Assembly: GCA_032622095.1 (NCBI GenBank)
Contig: CP136061.1
Coordinates: 215,790,373-215,854,372, forward strand
Direction of reading: 5' to 3'
DNA length: 64,000 nt
Origin: Siphonodentalium dalli
Lineage: Eukaryota > Mollusca > Scaphopoda > Gadilida > Siphonodentaliidae
The position numbers were made by a program, and so were the translations under genes. Numbering within the stretch: position 1 is the first letter of the stretch; the number at the start of each line of letters is the position of its first letter. Below are positions 56,228 through 64,000 of this stretch, in pieces. The notes under the pieces were generated by a model that saw nothing but the letters and a program-made list of their open reading frames with translations, was not told the DNA's origin and made no database searches.

Positions 56228-56500
56228 CTCCCATTTTGAAAAAACCGACGGACATATTAATGTTATTGGTCCATCCTTCCGGGCATTGCACCATCTGTCT
56301 AAGCGTCCATTCACTTTTTTTCGTTTCTGGATGATAACTTTAGTAAGTCTGAACTGAATTGAATGAAATTTGGTATGTGAGTTTAATAGCCCAAAATACA
56401 AGTCAAGTTCAAATTTGGGTTCCTCGTGCCAATTTTCACCAGGGTTATGGCACTTTTTGTTTGAATTACCACATGCGTATTTGTTCACATTCTAGCGATG
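56228..56500 (+). repeat. Foldback-module fragment
   Basis: 'tactcccattttgaaaaaac', 'ttctggatgataactttagt', 'aatgaaatttggtatgtgag', 'cccaaaatacaagtcaagtt' and 'caccagggttatggcac' are the module words seen at 30431 and 23738. Confidence 0.5.
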
Positions 56501-56587
56501 CTTTTGTTTTTAATCGGTCTTGTAACATAGGTGAAAATCTGAGAGCCGATTGACACCTCTGGAAGAGATTGGCTGCTGAGGTGTTTA

Positions 56588-56800
56588 CAGTAATGCTCTA
56601 AATAATCGACTCCTTAACCACAGAAGAATTATGGGTAACTTTTCAGGATTTAGTCGGAAATATGGCTTGTTGCCATTCATCGGAAAGCTCTCACTGAGAG
56701 CTTTCCGGTGAATGGCAAGAAGCCATATTTCCGACTAAATCCTGAAAAGTTACCCATAATTCTTCTGTGGTTAAGGAGTCGATTATTTAGAGCATTACTG
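56588..56800. mobile_element. Mariner-like snapback MITE
   Basis: 213 bp, TA-flanked, CAGTAATGCTCTAAATAATC to ...GAGCATTACTG; the two halves differ at only a few positions. Both carry the 'gaagaatt'/'aattcttc' variant, a matched change. Confidence 0.75.
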
Positions 56801-57116
56801 TAGATGGATGCTTCGCTTCTTCTGTGTCCCATGTGTTGTCACGCAAATGCACATATTCGATCATTGTCCTATATCCAACATATCTTGGCCTGCATCCCCT
56901 AAATACATTTTTAACAGTATGTCATAAAATGTCAGCCAGCTTATCACTAAGTTATTTAAGCAATAATTCTTGCTTTGATTAAAGATGTTGTATCTCTTTA
57001 GTGCCACAATTACAACAACAACACAATTTTTATAAAACTTGATTTCAAGACTTCAAATACCGTTTTCTATATATAAAACACAGACAAAACTGAAGATTGG
57101 ATGTATTATTTGTATT

Positions 57117-57501
57117 TTAACCCTTTACCCAACAGAAGGGCCCTGTGCCAATGCATTCTCTTATATATGCGAGTCGACCATAGGTCGCCTCGCATATATA
57201 AGAGAATGCATTGGCTTAACACATTAAAAATTATAAAATTGTTAAAGAATGTAAGAAAAAATGGTAAAAAGTGTTTTAGGCCAATGCATTCTCTTATATA
57301 TGCGAGGCGACCTATGGTCGACTCGCATATATAAGAGAATGCATTGGCACAGGGCATAACTGTAACTATCACAATGTGGTCAAGGAGCCGGTTCCAATGA
57401 TATCCATATTTGTATGGTTCTATTGAGACAGACCGAAGATATTTTAGGCTGTTGAAGCTTTATTTGGCTGGTTTTGGCCGGTTTGTTGCGTAAAGGGTTA
57501 A
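57117..57501 (-). mobile_element. piggyBac-like MITE, 'TTTACCCAACA' family
   Basis: TTAA at both ends, CCCTTTACCCAACA and TGTTGCGTAAAGGG, 385 bp, two full hairpins (57148-57214, 57281-57347) and a shortened core. Confidence 0.82.
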
Positions 57502-58646
57502 GGCATAAGAAAGTGGTTTGTTCCTGACATAGCCAAGCAAAATATCTCAATCAAAATGCAATTTTGCCCTGATGGAGTGATATAAAACCTTATGTCTTAA
57601 AAATAAGCACATGTCAATCAGTTGAAGAGTTGAACCAGTTGAATAGAAACTTCACTCTGATCATTTTCATTTGTTGCACAATTGCAATCAACAATCCTGG
57701 CATCGTTCCAAACTCGCATAGAACTGCTGTCCACGTGCACCTGTGCTCTCTGAGAGAGTGACTTTTCACTGATTAAGGTTATCGAGAAATAATCTTAATG
57801 GCTAATTAAGTGACAACCAATTGTTTTACAGTATTTTATGAATTGACAGCTTGTGATTAAATTATAACAGAATAATATCAGTAGAAGAAGTACATTCTCA
57901 ATATGATTGATCTTTTGCTAAATAAATTGACACTTATGAAATAAGATTCGTCAAAAATGCAAATTTACTGGGAGTCTCAATTAAGGGGGATTGTGTTCGG
58001 TTCCGGTAGTGGTATTACTTTTGACAGTGGGCAGTCTACCAATATGATGTGACCACAGGGAGCCCTCCGGTTTGTTTATTAAGTTGGAGACGGGTTCGTC
58101 CATCGACACGCACCATAATCAAATTTGCCCAGTGTGCAATGAGCCCATTTCACGGCTGTCTGGTGTTGCATAGCAAGATTCGTGGGTTCTAATCATGCTG
58201 GGCCGATATCATGGCTGGTCAAGATTTTGTGTTGATTATTTGATTAAGTTAAGTTTTTGCAGCCTTCTGATAAACTGATTACAGTGGGAATTATTATATT
58301 TACATTATTCATAATCTCGTGCTCAGAATTGTCCAATTTGTGAGAGCATGCAAACATAATTTATAAAGTCATAGGGCTTGACTTGATGACCTCATCCTAA
58401 CCCTTTCCCAATAGCACCTTTAGTTACACCACGTCATATAGCCAACGTCGCCGGGTATGAAGGTAATTACATTAGCCAACAGGTATTTGACCTTATGATA
58501 TAATTGTGTGTTTCCCACAGGTATATACCATGTATAGCATCAAATATGCAACAACAACATGCTCTCACTTAAGTGTCATCTATGAATAGTTGTTGGTATA
58601 CAATAATGGAAACATATAACCAGTAGACAAATTAAGTGTGCCCTTT
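57502..58646. other. Intron sequence, nothing firm
   Basis: A weak tRNA B-box-like 'gtgggttctaatcatgc' at about 58189 might be a decayed SINE. No other feature supported. Confidence 0.35.
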
Positions 58647-58898
58647 ATATCCCTTTGAGTGCCAGGGGCCGATCTCATCGGCCCTAAACCTACAAAATAA
58701 GTCTGTTAAAGAATATAAGAATAAATTATTAAAATTGTAAAAAATTGTAAAAAAATAAAATAAAATTGTTAGGCCAATGCATTCTCTTATATATGCGAGG
58801 CGACCTATGGTCGACTCGCATATATAAGAGAATGCATTGGCACAGGGCACAGGGTATATGGGTTGATAACAAAATCGACCTGGCACTCAAAGGGATAA
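58647..58898 (-). mobile_element. TTAA-type MITE, 'GAGTGCCAGG' family, altered flanks
   Basis: CCCTTTGAGTGCCAGGGG to CCTGGCACTCAAAGGG with ATAT and ATAA in place of TTAA. One full hairpin (58773-58839) and a duplicated 'cacagggcacaggg' beside it. Confidence 0.75.
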
Positions 58899-59568
58899 AG
58901 ATCTGTTTATCTTCATTTTATCACACATTCGAGTCGGTTTATGCCAATTTATGGTAGGCCTATCAGCTGGCCTATCCTTTGAGTTTGTTTACCCACGGAT
59001 TCAAACTCAAACTCAAGTGATTTTATTTGATGATAAAAAAATAATTCATGATTTTTAAAACAAAAACCCTACTATAAATACAAATAAGTCTTTATATTTG
59101 ATGTAAATGAATCATATGAACCATGATTTGGCAAAAGTCGTAAAAAGACTTTTTGATAAAAACGCAAATTATTAGCATTACTCACGGTACTTTGTCGATT
59201 TTCATGCAAAAACCACATGTTCAAAGTTCTCTTGATGTTTCTATGAAATCGATGATTAAAACCATTCATTAAGTGTGAACTCAAGTATAGGGGTGGAGTT
59301 TCCCGTTAATTAGGTCCCAGAATATGAGCTGGAATTTTTCAAACTGGCCAGACGTCGTACTGCGAAAGGGTTTCGGATTGGGCTAATTAACTTAGCTGGT
59401 AGATGTCGGTGACATTGCTAGCAGGTGCACAAAAATGTTGCTTTAGATATTCGTTATTTTTGTGATATTGCGTTGATTAAAGTACTCTATTACATGAATA
59501 TACTCATATATTTATACATATATACATGTATGCTAAATCACAGAAATGCCAAAGCCAGAATGGAACTA

Positions 59569-59712
59569 CAGCAATTCCCTAAGTAATCGACTCCATAACC
59601 ACAACAGAATTATGGGTAACTTTTCAGGATTTAGTCGGAAATATGGCTAAATCCTGAAAAGTTACCCATAATTATGCTGTGGTTAAGGAGTCGATTACTT
59701 AGGGCATTGCTC
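59569..59712. mobile_element. Mariner-like snapback MITE, short form
   Basis: CAGCAATTCCCTAAGTAATC to ...GGGCATTGCTC; the arms 'aggatttagtcggaaat' and 'taaatcctgaaaagttac' meet directly. It lies 121 bp before exon C. Confidence 0.7.
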
Positions 59713-59833
59713 TAGTGGTCTATGGAAACAATCAAGAAATAAAGGATGCGTCAGTTGTTCAGCTTGGAAGAGAAATGCATCAATCTTGTGTCCCTCCTGA
59801 CTAAATTTAATTTATTTTTTCACTCTTTTTCAG

Positions 59834-59893
59834 AGAATTTCAAAAGCTTCAGAAATACACAATTCATCACATCAGTATGACGAACACCTAGAG
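59834..59893 (+). CDS. CACNA2D-like: Exon C of the alpha2/delta subunit gene
   Basis: A 60-nt exon of exactly 20 codons, phase 0 at both ends, between a long pyrimidine tract ending tttttcag and a gtgaggt donor. It reads RISKASEIHNSSHQYDEHLE. A 20-codon exon starting with R-(I/L) and running 'A.E......H.' is, from memory, the exon that follows the VWA_N helix in vertebrate CACNA2D genes. N-S-S is a second potential N-glycosylation site. The next exon, which should carry a 'Y.N' motif and the main VWA_N body, was not found in the remaining 4.1 kb and presumably lies beyond 64000. The exon is so short that its identity depends on frame continuity with exon B. Confidence 0.78.
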
Positions 59894-60102
59894 GTGAGGT
59901 TATAATATTTTGAGCTTTAGAAGTCCCAGATCTGCCCACAAAGATAACATTAGAAGGTGTTCAGTGAAGAGCAACAACACCCCAAATTCCTTGGATTCGG
60001 AAATATTCATATTGTGATTGCCTGTTCATTCTGAACTTGGCATCTCTAATATATTCTGTGTCAGTATAATGTGCAGAAATATGATTGAGATATATAAAAT
60101 CT

Positions 60103-60590
60103 AGGGCCCTGTGAATCGATTCGATTCAATGCGATTCAGAATCTTTCACCTGATTTGATTCGATTTGAAATCGACAGTCCTGATTCGAATTGTATTGAAT
60201 CACTGGCACCAGCTGTATTCTCATTATGGCAATGGACAAGATTGCTTTTTCGCGAAGATAGCTTATGATACCAATGAAAGACCACACATTACAAACACTG
60301 TTGTAGACTGAGCTAATCTATATAGACTACCGAAGCATTGCACGAATAATGAAACTGATGTAGCAAAATTTCATATATATATGTCAAACTTCAGCTACGT
60401 GACTGCTTACTGACTTCATTATTGCTTATGATTCCATTTTGATATTATGCACTTAATTGGTTAAATGGGAACAAAGTTAGTAAATTGACACCGGTATGGC
60501 CGCTTAGTCAAGTGATATCTACATCTTCACTATTGATATATGTCTGATGTAATGATTCGATGCGATTCGGAATCATTTGGCTGATGAATA
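60103..60590. mobile_element. Partial element of the tagggccctg family
   Basis: Left end ctagggccctgtgaatcgat with 'gattcgattcaatgcgattc'. Its right subterminal 'gattcgatgcgattcggaat' is present but the terminal inverse is gone. A small related piece may lie at 53694. Confidence 0.5.
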
Positions 60591-60693
60591 TTACAACATA
60601 GATCCAAATTCCCTGTACATTCAATCTACAGAGAACTAAGAATATTCTTCTTCTCTCAAAGAGCTATATAGCGCTGTATAACAGCTTACAGGC

Positions 60694-61080
60694 AAGCCTG
60701 ATTATTGTGTGCCTGTCATTTGCAGAATGAGGTCCCCAGAGGGTGAAATTAGTGACGCTATCCCATATAGTGGGCTAGCTTCACTAAATTCACCTTCTGG
60801 GGACCTCATTCTGCATTGCCTCATCTGCTATGGGAGACAGACTCAGATTGTGAAGTTCCCAAATGGTGAATATTGTGATGTAACACACATTGGGAAACTC
60901 AATTATGCTATGTGTCATCTGCCAATTTGGGGATATAGAGAAACTAAACTAAAAAAGAAATAGAATCTATGTGAAGTAGTTTCTATAGAAATTTGATAAT
61001 AAAGAAACTTTCCAGAGAAGATGAGGCCTAGGCAGAATGAGGACCGCAGGATGAGAATTTAGTGATGCTAGCCTGCATGA
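60694..61080. mobile_element. hAT-like MITE, long form, right end lost
   Basis: CAAGCCTGATTATTG at the left, a complete palindrome, then 'gtgaagttcccaaatggtga', 'ggggatatagagaaactaaa' and 'gaaactttccagagaagatg', and a decayed start of the right palindrome. Confidence 0.65.
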
Positions 61081-61248
61081 TAGACAGATCCTACTTTTAT
61101 ATATATGTTGATCATATTATTATGCTACTTCAATATATCTATATATACATCTATAAAGAGCATAATCTGGTGCTGAAATAGGCTCACAGTGAGCATATTT
61201 TTGTTTTGTTATTTATTTAATTTTTTTTTTTTAAATAACAATTTTGAA

Positions 61249-61375
61249 AAACTAACGCTGTTATAACCTTCGCCAGGGAACCCCGAGTCACCACACCAAA
61301 TTTGGTTGAAATCGGACAAGCAGTCTGGAAGAAAAATCCGGACAGATCCTACTATTTTATATATATAGATTTGGT
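61249..61375. repeat. Short repeat with cagatcctactattttatat end
   Basis: 'ccaaatttggttgaaatcgg' and the (TA)n end are typical of 3' pieces of invertebrate non-LTR-derived repeats; 'acagatcctacttttatata' recurs at about 61082. Confidence 0.4.
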
Positions 61376-61485
61376 GATTAAAGCTTCTATTCTGAGAACT
61401 TCCCACTATTTTTCTAATAATCGTTTTCACAATGCGCACCCAATCATAATTGGATTCCTTTTATGTTAAAGATGCATTATCCGAA

Positions 61486-62688
61486 TTAACCCTTTGAACC
61501 CGAGGGGCCGGAAAACCGGCCGCAGGGTGAACGTCCAAATACCCGAGCGGCCGTATACCGGCCGCTGAACCAGCTAGTACGTTTTCCGACCGCTGCGTGT
61601 TTATTGTTTATAAAATTGTTGCGGTCATCTGCTTCTCCAATAATTATGTTTTTGTGTGTGTCTTGTTGCTATTGCATTTAAGCAAACAACATCATGAGTT
61701 ATGAATCCTAAATCATTTTCTGCCTGTATATAAGGTGGTCCGACAAATTTTTGAATCAGACGCGGAAGATTTAGGCGATGATGACTATACGACAGTTGTG
61801 AGTAAGCATGGGAGAATGAAAGCACAGTGACACTGGGCGAGATCCAGACGTCAGTCGCTCCAGCAGCAGGTGGCGTTGTTTCAAGTACCAATACGACAAG
61901 AGGTCAATGTGTGGGGCAGTTGATGTGTTGTGGAAGTGGGCGGACCTTATGTCGCGGTAGGGGCGTGGCTTCATACCTGCAAGTAGTCACGGTGATCATA
62001 TAATGTCCATACCTGAAAAGGGACACAAATTCGTTTGCTGAATGTACGTTTGCACCAAAACAGAAGCCGGGACCATAGAATGTACCAACTTCAATAAGTG
62101 GGATAATACAGAACAACACCCTTGATTACTTAAATTTATTTTGGTATGATGCACTCTGGCAGTTGATTGTCAATGAGACCAACCGAAACGCTCGTCACGT
62201 GATTTCGCAAAAACCTAAACATGCGCATAGGAAATGTCTAAGATGGGGCATAATACAATTGAATGCTCGGGGCAATGGTGTCATTTGGGGTATTTGCTTA
62301 GCAACCGTTGCTACCTTTAAACAAAAGTTAGGTTCACTCATCTGACCAGATATATATCAAATTTCACAAATGGGCATTGGCTGCATCGAAAACGCCATTT
62401 CCTAGGGCTGAAAATACGTCGATAAAAGCTATAATTGCATTTTGCTTTCAATTTCCAGTAGTTGCATAGCAACTGTTTCCAGGGAGTGATAGTGTGGCAA
62501 TGCATCCCGATCTTGAAATACTCACTGGTCCATGGGGAACATATATGTAAAGTTTCAGACTTGTGACACAACTTAAACATAACCAACACATTGCGCCTAA
62601 ACACAGTCTACCGTAATTCAGAAAATGACACTGGGAGCCCAGGGTCAAGGTGTCGATCGTTGTGGGGAGCCAGGGTTCAAAGGGTTAA
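61486..62688 (+). mobile_element. 1.2-kb TTAA element derived from a piggyBac transposon
   Basis: TTAA + CCCTTTGAACCC at the left, GGGTTCAAAGGG + TTAA at the right, a perfect inverted pair. Subterminal 'ggggccggaaaaccggccgc' and 'cggccgtataccggccgctg' are small GC-rich palindromes. The interior carries remnants of a piggyBac-like transposase N-terminal part, followed by noncoding DNA, so this is an internal-deletion derivative. Its ends share CCCTTT with the MITEs and therefore tie them to piggyBac. Confidence 0.75.
61732..62345 (+). pseudogene. piggyBac-like transposase fragment, broken
   Basis: Two frames. 61732-61830 reads VVRQIFESDAEDLGDDD, an acidic N-terminus like those of piggyBac transposases. 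62031-62345 reads TFAPKQKPGP, a TAG stop, then NNTLDYLNLFWYDALWQLIV, the ETNRNARHVI stretch, and a later W..I/GNGVIWGI. This is the 'PLD(Y/F)F.LFf.delle.IV.eTNryA' start of the DDE_Tnp_1_7 domain as I recall it. The catalytic Asp residues lie beyond the point where similarity stops. Two frames, one stop and truncation make it nonfunctional. Confidence 0.7.
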
Positions 62689-62960
62689 TGCTTATAAATT
62701 ACTATTTCTTTGGCTTCGGGGGTAAAAAGTATTTTATTGGAGTCGAGGAACCCACCCATGAAAGCTCAGAGTGATCAGCTATGGATTTTTGAAATTTGTT
62801 ATTTCTCGAGATGTGCAATTATTTGTGGCCCAGAAAAATGGATGTTTTCGGACAAAATTGCTGGTGAAGATGGATACCTCTAAAATCAAGTGGTAATACA
62901 GCAAAATTTCGTGATACTCAAGTGATAATACGGTAAAATTTCATTGAACAAAATATTGAT
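62689..62960 (+). repeat. Dispersed repeat shared in inverse with 50780-50920
   Basis: 'ttggcttcgggggtaaaaag', 'agctcagagtgatcagctat' and 'tctaaaatcaagtggtaata'. Origin unknown. Confidence 0.5.
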
Positions 62961-64000
62961 AAATAACATGTTTTGGGAAAATTGGATACCACAGTTGACA
63001 GTGGTTAGCATTATTTTGTTGCAATTAATTTATTCTGATAACTAAAGCATATTTTGAAAAAATGTTGTTGTTGTTGTATCTTGATGATATGCGGACTGTC
63101 TGATCAGATTAAGTACCTTTAAATTTTGCCAATGTCCTGGACTCGATCTTTCCTGACCAGGGTGGGCAGGACAATAATACCTGATAGAAGATAAATGTTT
63201 TGGTGCTTGCTCTCTGTCAACATTTATCACGACCGATTTGCCAAGCTGCCAGAAATGGAGGAAGCTAGATGACAGCTTCAGCTTACTGTGCTCACTTCCG
63301 GATTGTTAATGCGGCATTATATTAAATGCGGTGTTGATGCTGAGCGACATTTTAGTCCGCCAGCCAAAAGTTATAAAAGCTACCGGAAATTAACTGCTTT
63401 AGAAGATGATTTATCATTTTCCTTTTGAAGTTCATTTAGTACAAGATAAATTAGTTCTTCCTAACGTATATCATTAATGTACTGTATTCTTTCAATCTTA
63501 ATGTTGTGCTTTTAATATAAACGTCAAATGCTTCCATCATGAAGCCATTCAATCGATATGACGAGTTATTTAGGTATCAGTTGAGATCTGAAGCTGACAT
63601 TGAAATGGAAGGATTAGATTGTCCTTTGTTCACATATGTCATCCCTGATCAATGGCTTCTTGTGAACATTCAAATTTCCTGAGCAGAATGAGCCAATATT
63701 AAACATTGATGCCACGGTGCACAATGATGGTGCCTCATACTACCAGACAGTGATTTAATTTGATACGAGCAACAGTTAGACTGATTCGCTAATCTATTGT
63801 GTACCTTCTCTGGAAGAGAATTTTTAGCAAACTGAATTCTGTGTGTGGCCTAGCTATATCTCAATTTCAGAAATGTCTATTTGATTCATTAAGTATAACT
63901 CTGTTGCAGCATCGGATTTATGGCAGACATCAATTTAAAATAATTTAAACTAATAAACAAGGCACACGAATTGGAGGAACTAATTGAGAATAATTGATGA
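62961..64000. other. Intron sequence, nothing recognised
   Basis: The next alpha2/delta exon was looked for here and not found. Confidence 0.4.

Larger units (their letters stand above)
51367..59833 (+). other. Intron B-C of the alpha2/delta gene (8.5 kb)
   Basis: From gtgagt after exon B to tttttcag before exon C. Holds MITEs, a 5S-like pair and a LINE remnant. Confidence 0.75.

Noticed and set aside
57106-57372. ORFs with 'FSYICESTIGRLAYIRECIGL' type sequence at many places
   Set aside because: Translation of the 67-nt hairpin cassette; open by chance and repeated with every MITE copy.
58100-58215. tRNA-like B box at about 58189
   Set aside because: No convincing A box or cloverleaf; too weak to call a SINE or tRNA.

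Overview
The window reads as intronic DNA of a voltage-gated calcium channel alpha2/delta subunit gene (CACNA2D family) from an invertebrate animal, densely filled with mobile elements. The organism is eukaryotic: three short + strand coding exons with canonical splice sites are separated by introns of 35.7 kb and 8.5 kb, and there is no bacterial-style gene packing. The long foldback repeats with (CCGT)n/(CTGT)n tracts and modules such as 'gagttatggccctttt' suggest a marine lophotrochozoan, most likely a mollusc. That placement is inferred from repeat style and not proven.

Host gene. Exons lie at 15514-15595, 51259-51366 and 59834-59893. All join in phase 0 after the first, giving about 83 continuous codons from the extracellular N-terminal region of alpha2/delta, just before or within the VWA_N domain. 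Everything else in the window is intron.

Mobile elements. Several systems recur. (1) Short elements bounded by TTAA with CCCTTT...AAAGGG termini look like piggyBac-type MITEs. At least three terminal-sequence families carry the same 67-nt hairpin cassette, usually twice per element. A 1.2-kb TTAA element at 61486-62688 with the same kind of ends holds a broken piggyBac-like transposase fragment, which supports the assignment. (2) Snapback elements of 145-225 bp, CAGTAATGCCC...GGGCATTACTG, are flanked by TA (Tc1/mariner-like). (3) Elements with CAAGCCTG...CAGGCTTG ends and palindromic 'cagaatgaggtccccagaggg' arms show 8-bp target duplications in several copies (hAT-like), and two of them are themselves interrupted by later insertions. 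(4) Long foldback elements contain 160-170-nt tandem modules. (5) A degenerate DIRS-like tyrosine-recombinase retrotransposon lies on the minus strand at about 40566-45460, split by two piggyBac-like MITEs. (6) There is a LINE ORF2 3' end, a possible tRNA-derived SINE, and a pair of 5S rRNA-like units.

Layout. 1-4.7 kb: MITE fragments. 4.7-9.8 kb: a 2.5-kb tandem duplication whose first copy has a 47-base G run. 9.8-15.4 kb: tandem and foldback repeats. 15.5 kb: exon A. 15.6-33.5 kb: scattered MITEs, two minisatellites and a chain of TTAA elements. 33.6-34.5 kb: a perfect 36-bp x 24 minisatellite. 34.5-40.5 kb: nested hAT-like element, 1.7-kb foldback, MITEs. 40.6-45.5 kb: DIRS relic. 45.6-51.2 kb: MITEs. 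51.3 kb: exon B. 52-59.7 kb: MITEs, 5S-like pair, LINE. 59.8 kb: exon C. 60-64 kb: hAT-like element and the piggyBac-derived element.

Apart from the three exons, no ORF in the window looks like an intact host gene; most ORFs are translations of repeat families.
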